The position numbers were made by a program, and so were the translations under genes. Under the pieces are notes generated by a model, which was not told where the DNA came from, searched no databases, and saw nothing but the letters and a program-made list of their open reading frames with translations. DNA of 64,000 nucleotides, taken from the NCBI RefSeq assembly GCF_037975245.1, contig NC_092568.1, forward strand, positions 34,318,501 through 34,382,500. The letters are read 5' to 3'. Source of the stretch: Apostichopus japonicus. Lineage: Eukaryota; Echinodermata; Holothuroidea; Aspidochirotida; Stichopodidae. This document shows, in pieces, positions 37,179 to 49,260 of this stretch. Every line of letters begins with the position of its first letter. Position 1 is the first letter of the stretch.

Positions 37179-38635
37179 TTAATACATGTTTAAAGTCAAC
37201 TTAGGGATGACTTAAACAGGTTATTACTGAGAAGAATTTTGTTTCTAAACTAAACTTAATATTTGCAAAACCTAAAAATAGAGAGGGTGGGATGGAGGGA
37301 GGAATTGGAGGTTGCTAATGATTTCTTGTGGAACCAAATTTTTCTGAATGGTTTAGGAAAACTCTGGTAAATGAAAGGATAATTAGAGGTTTGTTAGTCA
37401 TTGTCAACATTTGTTCGTTCAGTTTGACTGTTATGCTGGCAGTGTCTTGTCGGGATACTGCAGCCACCTCTGAATTTGTATCACTGAGGATAATGTGGCT
37501 TCTTTATTTTAAGAACCTATGACAGTCGTAGATATCAGTCTTGATGTCAAATCCCTGTTCGAGTCTGTGTTTTACAGGCAAAGCAACTTGTGAGCTAATG
37601 GTGTGCAATTGCCGGTAGAACAAAATACCCTTTTAACCCACGCACCTTGTACAGGTTTTATCTTTGTAAAACCAAATGCAAAAAATAGGGAGATGGGAGG
37701 ATCTTTGTGACGAAGAGTCCAACAATAGATCTGTTTGTATGATTTGTTAGATTTGAGATGTTTTAGTGGATCTGCTGTAATATTAAACAGGAGAGGTTGT
37801 ATTCATTGAGTAGAATACAGCAGCTGGTTGCAAAGTGCAATGGTAGATACTTCCAATCCTGGTTAAAGACATGTGGCTTTCATTCAGTAGAAAAAGAATC
37901 ACCCCTGGATTTATATCCCTTTTAACAAGTACTGATACAAGTAATTTCCTTATTTTTTCAAATACAGATTGGTTTTCTATACATTAAAAGAATTATGAAT
38001 AAAAGAAGAATCAAATTTGAGATTCATTAAATCAAATTAAAGTTTATTTTCTTCTCTGTGTGATTGTAGTAGCTATTTTTTCATGGGTACCCTTTGGGGC
38101 TGTTAATTTTTTTTAATTCTCTGAGGAATCGTAAACCAATCTTAATGTGATTTTGTGTGCTTGTGCTTGTGAACCTTGCTTGTAAACAACTATGTCACAA
38201 GAACTTAGTAGTAAGTCCCGTAGAACTTAGCATGCCTCTTCAAATGTGGATGCCCCATAAGACTGAGTACAAGGTGCCCCTTATGCTCTTTTATTCCTTG
38301 CTGGGGTACAATTTTGTTTTATTTTGAAATCAACAATTACTAAGCAGTTCAGGGATTGCACCATTCTGGAAGCTTGCTTCCATTACGTTTGTACGACGTA
38401 ACAGAATACTTAGTTTTCAAGAAAAAAAAAACGAGTGTATGTTGTGGAATATACAGATATTGGTCTCCGAGGGGTAGATATAAGACATACCATACATTCT
38501 AAACAGAAGCGTCATGACTATGTGTTATATATTGCCAAGATATCTTATCATGTGTTTGTGTGCACTAGTTTGTTCAGAGACGGAATAGTGGAGTTGGCTG
38601 ACATAAGCAAACAAGACCCAGACATTGACCTCTGA

Positions 38636-39596
38636 ACCAAAGGACGCTACATTTATACGTGTACAGGCGGTGAAGGATAGTGATTGGTTGAATTGTTGCT
38701 GTCTAGTCGGGTCAAAATGTTAACGGAACTTTCCTCTTGGGCGTTATTTCCGCCACACTGTAGTGGTTCAATGTTGGGTCGTGGTATCAGCGGATTGTTA
38801 TAAATAGCTGTACAAACTAAAAATACAAATTTATTAACACCTGTAAAGCTTAACGGGGAATAACTTGGAGATTGAAAAAATTATAAAAAATACTCGCACA
38901 AAGGTGTGCTGAATACTAGTGGAATTATCTGCTAGCTAAAAATAGAATTTCACTTTATACCCAAATATTGTAGGTTCCTTGCATGAGAAAATGTGAATGC
39001 ATTGAATGGCAAGTTTTTAATCTGGTGCCAGTTTCACACCCAGCGTAAGTTATTTTGATAAATCAAGTATATAGCATACAAGTGGCAAGCTCTGATGTCA
39101 TCCCGTCGCCATAAATGTTTGTTCACGACACTGACACACCGCTCTGGATTGTTTTCATCAACATTCGTATGATTACTATATTTGCAACTTTCAAAACCTT
39201 AAATTTTACCTCAACTTCACCTATCCCATTTCTATATTTTGGCTATAGGCCTACTAGGTAAGAGTGTCAATTTATTCTGAAGATATTATGTTTGCTACTG
39301 AACATCAGGGCAGATATGTGTCACCAAACCGTTTCAAACCGTACGTACCGTACTCCGATCACCGCTGTAGCCTACAGCTTTTTATTTTCACTTTCAACTC
39401 TCAACCACTGATTAAATTATCACTTTAAGCAAAATAAATCCTGATTGAACCTTGACACAAAACTCAATCAACTTGATCCACCCTCATGCAACCCCAGTCC
39501 AATAACATACAGAAAATATTATTGATAATAAGGCATTTTTACCTCAACTTAACCAGTGACAGTAAAACTTGACACAAAATTCAAAATTTAGCAATA
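38636..39596. other. Intergenic, nothing recognisable
   Basis: AT-rich sequence with no supported coding region, RNA gene or clear repeat. Confidence 0.45.
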
Positions 39597-40136
39597 ATTA
39601 ATATTACGTAGTGTTCCTTGTTGCTGGTCCGGTCAAAACCAGTTCTCATCGGAAACTACGGTGGTCGATAAGTTCAATCCGGTTAAGCTGGTGTTTTCCA
39701 AACAGTCCTAACTGTGGTTCATATCGGCTTCCTATCTGCTTATATATAAAATGCCGTTGTATTTTGTACCGTTTTTCATTGCACGGCTATTATTTCTACA
39801 TCGTATCGTTCAACGGCTTGTAAATAGTACCGCGTATAATATTGTGTACTATTGCCTTTTATAAACTCTACACATTTTTCTTCAAACGTGGAGAGGGGGT
39901 CTGCATGAACCCACACTTTCAGCATTGCACACAAAAGCATTACCTCGGTTTTGCGTTTAGATCTTATTTCAGTCGAATATACCACACAATGCACTACGTT
40001 TCTCGTCTATGTTATTATTTTATTTTTCTTCTAGGGAAGAGCGCCAGACCTCAAACATAGGGTCGGCTTACACGGCTACACCCCGGATTTTGTAAAATCC
40101 TAGACCCGCCCTTGGGGGCAGAGGCGGTGTTCAACT
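39597..40136 (+). repeat. Segmental duplication, copy A
   Basis: The start (about 39605-39830) and end (40034-40133) of this copy match copy B at 40213-40563 at high identity. Shared pieces include TTCCTTGTTGCTGGTCCGGT, TTTTCCAAACAGTCCTAACT and TCGGCTTACACGGCTACACC. Copy A has an extra ~190 bp (about 39835-40025) that copy B lacks. No inverted ends were seen. Confidence 0.75.
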
Positions 40137-40212
40137 TCACACAAAGCAACACTTTCAAACTAATTAAAAATAAAAATTGTTAGCAAACATCTTATCTACT
40201 TGAGAGCCTGTG

Positions 40213-40565
40213 TAATTAAAATTACGAGTTCCTTGTTGCTGGTCCGGTCAGAACCAGTTATCGTCGGAAACTACGGTGGTCGATAAGTTCAATCCGATTG
40301 AGCTGATGTTTTCCAAACAGTCCTAACTGTGGTTCATATCGGCTTCGAATCTGCCTATATAATGCTATTGTATTTTGTATATTTTTTTTTATTACAAGGC
40401 TATTACTTCTACAGTATCGTTCAACGGTTTGTCAATCATGGCCGTGTATACTATTTTTCTTTTTTCTTCAAGGGGTGGGCGCCAGACCCCATACATGGGG
40501 TCGGCTTACACGGCTACACCCCGGATTTGTAAAACCCTAGACCCGCCCTTCGGGGTAGAGGCGAA
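40213..40565 (+). repeat. Segmental duplication, copy B
   Basis: Same order of conserved pieces as copy A in the same orientation, about 618 bp downstream at the left end and 440 bp at the right end because it lacks the internal ~190 bp. Scattered substitutions indicate an old duplication, or two insertions of one repeat family. Confidence 0.75.
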
Positions 40566-42959
40566 CCATTGGAAACATGCCCTCCAGTGTCGAGTTTAGT
40601 GGTCGTATACAGCTGTACATAGTGAAATTTCAGCACCCTAAAAATTGCCTGTAGTTGACCTAGAAGGTTCATCTTGAAAACATCTTCTTATTGATGTCTT
40701 GATCCTCCTATAAAAAAAATGTCCCATCCGTCGATACTATTGATACACAAAGAAGTAATGATACATCCGCAGAGTGTATATCCACGATTTGGGTGCACCT
40801 TTAAAAACATGTAAATTTACAGTAAATCACTGTCGAATTTTCCAGAAAAGTCGGTTTTTTTTTATATTTACATAGGCCTATAAAGTTTTGCTATTTTAAC
40901 AGACGTTTTATGTACAGCAAGTGGTTTACAAAAAGTAGTATTTTTGTCCCTCCAATGAAAATGAACAAGAAAATCCTATAACTTCCAGAATATGTCAGTT
41001 TTTTAAATTGACATTTAAAATTCTGTGATTTTTATAGAAGTTAAATAGGGTTGTTATCTGCTTCAGTGTTACATTTCAGCACGACACCACCCCCATCCCC
41101 CCCCCCCCCGTGTTGCTGATCAACGACCCTTGTCCAGCGGACGTGTACTACTCCTGCAATTGTTACCCTCGTAATGTGAGAATATGCATGATAGTGAATG
41201 GTAGTTCCTAATTCACCCCTGCTGCGAAGATTAGATGGACCATAAGGTTCATAAAGTAACAATGCAGTCGTGTGACTAATCGCCCGCAATCTCGCTCCCG
41301 GGTCCGAAATTTACCGTCCCATCCCTTCGGACAACTGAGTGTATCTCCATGTCATAGTAAATCAGCCACTTTCCCAAAATCAGCTGAAAGAAGATTGTGT
41401 CTAGGGTTTTTCAAGATTTTGTGTCTCCCTTATTCTACGGCGGTACATTTTCAGTGGCAGTTTCAGAATTTTTCGAAAGTGGAGTGGTGCGAGGCATCTA
41501 CAAAACAGGAGATTTTCTCCGTTGAACTGAACTAAAAAAAAAGCTGCGAAAGGGAAGGATGATTTCTAAGGTGCACAACTTAAGGCCACAAACCCCACGG
41601 GCCATCCACAGTTCGGCTATCTACTTTTTAAGTGCATGCATGGCTGTAACACCAACTGCTACACATTATTTCCTACAAGTTTTACCGTGTAGGAATATAA
41701 GAGGTACGTTTCTAACATAAGTAACCAATGTGTGTTGCAATTGAAGGCGGACTCGGAGTGGCGGACTTTTCTGGTTTAGTTTATTTCTTATCTGCTCTAT
41801 TGAGTAATCTGCGAAATTACCCAAACGTCCCATGGATTAGCGCAACATATTGTAATCAGGGAGTTGTTATGTGTTGTAATCACCAACGTGAAACGTTTTG
41901 CATGCGTTGTGCTGTCCTATTATGTATACTTCTAGACATTTCTTGTGCGGTTGCAACAGTGAAACATTTCACAATACCGGAAGTGATGAGTATTGTTTAC
42001 GAATCAACAGTATATTTGGCACGATGTCAATTTGTGACGTCATGGCCGGATCACAGCGTCACAATAATTATTCCGTCGTCATGGCCGAATCACAGCGTCA
42101 CAACAATTATTCCGCATTTACTTACAGAGCTTGTCTTTGTTTTTTATCTGTATTTACTTGAGATCATAAGGTATCATTCAATATAAAACTTTTTCTTTTG
42201 CTTAATTCAACTTTATTATCACTATATGATAATTTCAAATCGAAGTGAAACCTAACCAAGAATACCGTTCGTAACAGCCTGGTTGTTCTTTGTTTACAGT
42301 GCACGTATATCACAGCTAGTCGGTCGCTTTTGTATTAAGATCGCCAGCTGCAGCGTCATCAAATCTACAATTAGCAGTTTCGTTCTACGCAGCAAAACAG
42401 CACGCCCATAATTTGATTGAAATTGTTCTTTTCGGACCGAAAATCTGGCTCGAGACAATGTTTATATTGAATCGTAAACTGGAGATGGCCATGCCGTTTG
42501 ACTGCCTGGTTTCACGTTCTTATTTGGATATCTTTTCTATTGCTAAAAGTCGCCTCTTCAACTCACTTCACGGAGGGTGAAGATGACGCACCTACTTTCT
42601 ACCGCAAGACATAACACTAACGTGATATACGAAGTAGGCTTTATCGTTGCCCAATATGCTAGTCTATACTAGTATTATGGCTTAGTACTATAGCAATAGT
42701 GCTAGGCTGGTCTGTCTAGGCCTATGCTGATACTATAGTATCACTGGCCCAGGCTAGGTTGTCTACAATGGTTATTGTTATATGCTAGAAATGTTGTGTG
42801 CTGGGCCCGGAATGCATCTTACATCAGGCGATGTCTAGTGTTACATTTCTGTATTTAAACAGTATATAACACAAGACTAGTTAGAACGTGAGTAAACTTG
42901 TTAAGCCTATTGTTACAACTTAACTCTTACAATACAGTATACGCTAGTTAATAAGGGAT
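40566..42959. other. Intergenic; no supported gene
   Basis: A 39-bp tandem pair (CATGGCCGGATCACAGCGTC-type, 42041 and 42080) lies inside a 152-codon ORF (41728-42186) that shows no domain. A C run sits near 41096, and short TAGGCCTA-like patches recur around 42660-42760. Confidence 0.45.
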
Positions 42960-43737
42960 GGTTTCAGTTGTTTTCCGCATACGTTACTTTCCGCTGATTA
43001 CTTTCCGCTGAAAAAAATCTTCTGCGGAAAACACCTATTTTTCACTTACCTGTACACTATATTTTTCCGCAATTTTGAGATACCAAATTCAGGCAGGATG
43101 ATTAAAATAACATGAGAAAGTATCAAAGAACGTCGATCAAGGATGGTTAGACTGAGTTCATGTCAGAAAAGTTAATTAAGCTGCGTATAATTTAGAGGAG
43201 GCTTGGGGTGTAAGTAATTACGAATTATTAAAGAAGCATATAATACTAGGGCAAAGGGACGCCCGCGTTATGAAGGATTGAGTATCTAATTAAGTATTAA
43301 AAATTCGGCCCGCGTTATGATGCTTTAAAAAAAAAAAGGTGTAAAAGGCGGTATCTTTGATTTTCGCTGGAAATAAAATGGCTGTACAAGTAAGGCATGT
43401 CGAAAACTACAACCCAAAAGGGTGGCGCTGTTTAACTAAAATTAAACTTGTGCTTACAGCCTAAGCTAGTGCTTACAGCCTAAGCTACAAATACAACCTT
43501 AGCTATCCTAAATCTAGTCTCAAAGCTACATTTTATCCTGTTACAGTCAAATCCTATCTTATCCATCCTCCTAAATCCTTCCATGTGCCTAATAATTTCA
43601 GTAAGTCATTCTGTTCCTCCCATAAAGAAACGGTACTTTCCGCTGAAAAAAACGTTGTTTTCCGCTGACAAATTTGTTTGCGGAAAACACCGTTTTGTTT
43701 CAGCGGAAAGTAACGTGTGCGGAAAACAACGGTAGTC
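42960..43737. mobile_element. Non-autonomous DNA transposon with 31-bp inverted ends and 9-bp target duplication
   Basis: The inverted ends at 42967-42997 and 43700-43730 (GTTGTTTTCCGCAYACGTTA and 11 more bases) differ at one position in 31. A second layer of TTTCCGCTGA/GCGGAAAAC motifs lies just inside both ends. ATAAGGGAT flanks the element at 42951-42959 and 43738-43746, a 9-bp target duplication as made by Mutator-like transposases. The 778-bp body has no transposase. Confidence 0.8.
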
Positions 43738-43746
43738 ATAAGGGAT

Positions 43747-46700
43747 CAAGTCCATTAATACTAGTAGTAGTCGTCACGGCATTGTCAATGAACTTACCAT
43801 TGTAAACTAGATGTGCAGTACATATGCATGAAGGAGTTGGGTTGGGTTGGTTACATGTAAATATGAAGAAGCTAGGTCTTTTGCATCACTTTAACTTAGT
43901 TAAAGCACATAGGCTATATGACTGAGTATGACTCGTTTGTGATCGTATTCTGCTGTAACACTGTACGCACATACTGAGCACATAGTTTGTAATGGTCAGT
44001 CCAAATGACATGGCAACCGCTAAAGAACTTGATACCGTGCTAGTAGTACAAGCCTACCTAATATTAGGTGTAAAACAAAAGTACCCATTCAGTAGGCCTA
44101 ACAGTTTGTTAGGGAAGGGGACATATGCCACAGTTAAGTTTCCACTGTTACTTTCTCAAAAACTGTTTTGCGAAGAAAAACAAGAACAATATAGTTTCAA
44201 CGATGGGAATAGGTGCACTATATTTGTAATTGCACTTAGGCCTTGGTGTATTGTCAACATTTTTGTAGTTCAAGTTCATGCCTACATGAGAAATTTTGAA
44301 GATGGCATATTGATTGTAGTGGAATCTAGTGCCATTCCACCATATGTACATATGGTATATCGTTCCCCCATAGGTTTTGAGCCTTTCAGCCATGGCAGAA
44401 AGTACCGTTGGGGGAATAACAGTCCCCAATATAGTGCTGACACTGTTGATTTCATTAGCCGTGTACATATGGATTAACATCTATAGGCTAGCTCGCATTT
44501 CATGTAGAACATGTTGATGCAATGTGTAGATCCACTCAAGGTATTAGTACTGTAAATTGAAGTGCCTTTATATGTTTTTGACTATCATTTGTGCTCATAT
44601 GACAAATTAAATGCTTTTGCTATCGAGACTAAGCACAGTTTTTATGGTGGAATGTAAGGCTGTGGTTGCAGTTGGTTAGGTCTCTCTGCTTATTTTTCTA
44701 CAGTAATTTGTGTTGTCATTTTTTGTCCAATGAAACCTGTACAGTTCAAATTTCTGAAAAGAGAGTGACTTCTTTGCATTAGGACATAATGAATGGACCT
44801 GTATTCATTATTCTCATATTTTTAAAGATCTCATGGTTAATTTGTCAGGTGCCAGAAATGGTGTATTCTATCTGTATCCACATTTTTTTTCAGTTCAACT
44901 TTTGTTTCATATTTCTCTCATCTCACCTTGGTTAACACTTCAGGGCAGTTTGTATTTAAAGTAGATGTACAACTGTCTCTTCTTGATTACATTGATTTGG
45001 TTAACTCGCATGGCCAGGATATGAAAACCTAAAAGGTTGAGTGATGTTGAAAACTTGAGAATTCAGAAATCTAGAATTAATTGCTGTCACTGGGTAAAGT
45101 AATAACTTTGTTTATGTACTCTCCCATGAGAGGCTGTAGCTTAAGTGTTATTTGTCAGTTTTGTCTTTGTCCCCCCTGTACATGTTATTGCCCCCACCAT
45201 GCTTTGACCTGATTTAACTTTCTTTGACAGGAGTTGGTTCCAAAATTCCATTAAAATCATGACCTAAGCAAGACGAGATGTCCCTCATAATTCAACAAAT
45301 AATACATCATGGATACATAATGCACAGCACCCTTGTAAAAGCTGATGGTTCACCTTGAAGCACTAGAAGTCATTTGCTCTCCATGACCTAGCAAGCACTA
45401 ATCAGTGTTAATACCAGAGAAAAGCAAGATTGGGTGAAGTTATATGCAAGGAAATTTTACTCAGCGTGCAGTATGCCAACTTGGTATTTATGTGTAAGAA
45501 CGGCTCTCAACAGTGTTTGTTGTCACCCAAGACCTAAGAGAGGTTGTTTTTAATGGTAGGAACATTTTGGCAGTGGAACAGTAGCAATGCCTAAAGTCAC
45601 TACCCTTAGACGTAGTTCCAAATGTTCTTTAGTTTACTATGAAGTTCTCGTAATTTAAAATATGGAAGATGTAAACATGACACTTAAGATGTTGTTATTT
45701 TTTGAAGCATTGGGCAAAAACAGCACATGTGATGAGCCACAGTATTTGAGGTCCCCAAGGTTCACTTTTTTTTGGGGGGGGGATCTATGACTTTGTTTCA
45801 GTCGGAAAGGGAGTGTTGTTACTCAGCCTATAGCATCAGTGTACACATAGTACATGTTGAGCAACCATGTACTTGGGGTGATCTCTTTAACTTTTAAAAG
45901 CACATTTCTTAATTTCTAAATATTTTGTCTTTACATATCAGCACTGACAAATCGTTTGTTTATTTCACCACAACAGCCTATGCATTTGGGATAGAAAACA
46001 AGGTTTGTAACCTAAGAGTCTTCAAAGTGAAATTGTTCCGTACCTTGCCTTGGAAATCAATGCAGTAGGTCTTCATTTCATTCTCTTTTCTTCATTACCC
46101 CTGTGGATACATTCCTACCCTATTTCAAGCACAGCATACTAACATAGTTGTTACATTAAGTTATAATTTGCCGATAGTAACATGCCAGACGTCTGTGGAC
46201 ATTCAAAAATCTGGTTTCTTATTTCTCAGCATAAATGACTTTTGTATGGATATATACATGTACAATGCATGGCATGGCAACAATGTTATTTCCCTTGAGG
46301 AAATGGCTTAAGCCTTGTAACAATGTAAGATGATAGATAATTCTCATGTGTACTGCTCTATGTACAGTTCTGTCTAACTTAAGACCATTTTAACATAATA
46401 TGACAGTCTCTATACAACTCCCATTGAGATGCATACATTCCTCTTTGTTGCTGTGTTTTCTCTTTGTATACAGTATGCATCTATCAAGTTCTTGAAATGA
46501 ACATCTCCCAGCTCCAGAAGGAAGCCTAGCAACAAAGTAAAGTTGATAGTTTTCTCCACTGTAAAGCCTCCTTAGGTTGAGGTACCTTGTACTACTATAA
46601 ATGTCCTTTTTACTGACTTTCATACGGCCTGTCTTATTCCTTTCAAGGTAACTTCTGATTGATACAATATTCTAGTTTTATTTATGACAATACAGTACGT

Positions 46701-46750
46701 TTATGTCAGAAAAGCAATATCAAATGTTTTCTTTTCCTTCTTTTAAATGT
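43747..46750. other. Intergenic between transposon and satellite array
   Basis: A 161-codon ORF at 43992-44477 has no recognisable domain, and the opposite strand is open over much of the same stretch, so I do not call it. About 46495-46605 resembles, at roughly two-thirds identity, the part of the array unit at 48241-48345 (shared ACTGTAAAGCCTCC...TTGAGGTA), in the same orientation. Confidence 0.4.
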
Positions 46751-49260
46751 TGTATTTAACATCTAGTCTCGACTTGTAGTGACCATTTATACCTCAGTTG
46801 TAGGTAGCATATTGCTTTGGCCTTTTTGGGCCTTTTCTTCTCCCGATTTCTTCTCTTTGTATGTGTGTATTTAGAGAATACCGTACACTTAACCCATTAC
46901 AAAAGATAGAGGACACAACTTTCAGCTTGGCGACAGAACAGTACAACCAACAAGTTCTCCACCTCCCAGTCCACAATGACCTGTGATGAGGTAGAGGTAC
47001 AGGGTTAATTAAACCTTCATCTTTAAAATGACACAACACTCAAAACTTCTTGCGGTAAAACACAAACTACGGTGCAAAATGTGTAATGCTGATTAAGCTC
47101 ATTAACCATTATTTTTTGGGTTACAACTTTGAACATTAATATTGCTTCTGCTATTAAGTTTGTTCAGTTGAGGTGTTCAGAAAAAGTTGTTGAGTATTTG
47201 TGAGACAGCATGTTATGTCACTCTTTAAATATTATGAAAAGCTTTTAAAGATCAATTAGTTCCCAAATATAGGAAATGAATTGCCTACTTCACTTATTAC
47301 AAAGAATGAAATCACTATTTCTTGTTTGGTATATGTTGATGTAGGCTTGTTTTTTGTGTGTATTGCTTGCTCCCTTTTATTTTGTCTATAACCAGAGAAT
47401 TGGGAAATAGTTGATAACCAAGCAAGAAATCTGAAAGTGGCTAAAGTTAGAAAGCAGTCAAGCAAGTGGTCTCAGGAGGGTGGCGAAAGAAAACAAAGCA
47501 GTAGCAGGGATACCTCCTTACAGTGCTAAAAGTCCCAAGTTTTGGACCACAACGGTGGTGAAGATTGCCACTCGGACTGACGAAAGGTGTCACTCGGAAA
47601 ATGGGGGGAGGGCTTCCCGTGCTCCTTTGTATTCGGCAGATTGTCTCCAACAGGCAAATGATCTTTGCAGTAAAGATCATGTCGGAGAAAGGCGAATAGG
47701 TTTTCAAGCTATGAAAGAAGCTACAGATTGGTGTACTCCAGTGAGTAATGCCCATGCAGTGCGATGCAGACAGATTGCGAGTCAGGTTTCAAAATCCCTC
47801 TGATGACATGACCATGGTGGTGAGAAATAATCTGATTGTTCCTCCAAATTTGTAAGCGCTAAAGATATTTAGTATCCAGGCAAGTCATCCTTCACATTCC
47901 AGTATGTAGGTATGAAAAATGTATCTTGTATAATGTGCAGTGAAAGTGGCGTTACACTTCTGTGCAGGAAGTTTTCAACACGGTTGGCTATAAAAATTCT
48001 GATGTTCAAGGAAAAAATTTGTTTAGAAAAATAATATGCAACTCTTGGGGTACTACTACTATTTTATTTAAGGTTCCTATGAGTGTGAATCATATGAAAG
48101 GGAATTGCTGATAAGTTTTAAAATGTCCCTGTGGCCCATTGGCCATTTTCTCCCCATATTTTTTCTCTTTTGTGTATGTGCATCTACCAGGTTGGCAAAA
48201 GTTTCACAACAGCGTAGCTACCGGGAAGGAATCACAAAGTACTAAGCCCAGCTGCTGAAAGCAAAGCTGATAGTAGCAACTTCTGTTTTCTGTAAAACCT
48301 CCACATGTTGAGGTATTCTGTACTCCAATTTACCAGACATGTATATTTTCTTCATAGTGGTAAAATTCTCTATCAGTTTTACTTGTACTAAACACAGAAT
48401 CACATTTTGTTGGGATAAAAATCCATAGGGAAGGTTGTATATAGTGAAGAATCACAGATCCCCACTGTGCAAAAAAGGGGGAAAAAAGCTTATTTTATTC
48501 ACAAGGAAACATTGTTCAATGAGTACTAGTAGTCATAATCCAAATTATGAGTTACAGGAATTACATTTTGAAACTGTTGGTAGTCAGCTTGGCTGGCATA
48601 TGGTATTTCTATTTCTTCCTTTATTTGTGTATGAGCAGGATGAATAACATACCAGTCATGGCTTGAATTTCAACATTATTTCTGTGAAGTGGGTGCATTT
48701 TAGAAGACTCTAAGCTGGCTCCGGTTGATGATCAAGGGGTTACTACTTGCTAGTGGATTGAAATCTTTGTTACTTGAGTACCTTGGCCGCTAACAGCTCC
48801 CACATAATGTGCAGGAAATTATTTTGACTTGCTGCAACACGAAAAAGAGTGTTCAGGCAAAATGTGGTCAGATGTAGATCTATGCGGTCGGTTTGATTCA
48901 CACCCACTCGACTTAAGCAAAGGATTTGGAAAGGCTGGTAATAATACATCAGAAAAGTGGAAACAGTTGCAAATGGTGATCCAGAATTCGATGATATCAC
49001 AGTCCATAGTTAACTACTTGGGACCCGTCAAAGTATCTGGAAAAAGTGTTTCGATAAAGTGATGACGGTACAGACAATCTCAAAGCCTATACACAAGACC
49101 AGTAGGTCTTCAGGGACCAGGCAAGTTTATATCTCGGTGAAGTGTTAGTCTTGAAATCATTCTCAAGTGATAAAATTTGTAATATGTTGTATATCCCAAG
49201 TGAATTTATTGTGTTTGCTGCCAAATTTGAAAAGCACAGTTCAATTTTACCGGATTGCTA
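46751..49260 (+). repeat. Array unit 1 (edge copy, most diverged)
   Basis: 2510 bp. It carries many substitutions absent from later units, for example GTAAGCGCTAAAG where others have GTAAGKGCTGAAAG, and AGATCATGTCGGAG where others have AGATAATGTCAGAG. Its coding-like stretch is open at 47480-47803. It also keeps a 77-codon open stretch at 48829-49062 that later units have lost. Confidence 0.9.

Larger units (their letters stand above)
35181..38635 (+). other. XPO1: Presumed XPO1 3' UTR and downstream sequence
   Basis: Sequence after the XPO1 stop carries no conserved coding signal; open stretches such as 35264-35458 and 36738-37157 have no recognisable domain. Candidate AATAAA signals are at 36070-36075 and 37998-38003. 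A long 3' UTR would fit vertebrate XPO1, but its end cannot be set without transcripts. Confidence 0.45.

Noticed and set aside
41041-41289. Minus-strand ORF with a glycine run (GGGGDGGG)
   Set aside because: The glycines come from the C homopolymer near 41096 read in reverse, and no domain was found.
41728-42186. 152-codon + strand ORF
   Set aside because: Part of its length is a 39-bp tandem duplication (period divisible by three, so the frame survives). No domain recognised.
43992-44477. 161-codon open reading frame, the longest in the window
   Set aside because: No recognisable domain, no splice or promoter context, and the opposite strand is also open for 110 codons over the same stretch.
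46751-49260. Array unit as a 5S rRNA, snRNA or histone repeat
   Set aside because: I looked for 5S internal control sequence, U1/U2/U5/U6 signature segments, tRNA B-boxes and histone peptides and saw none on either strand.
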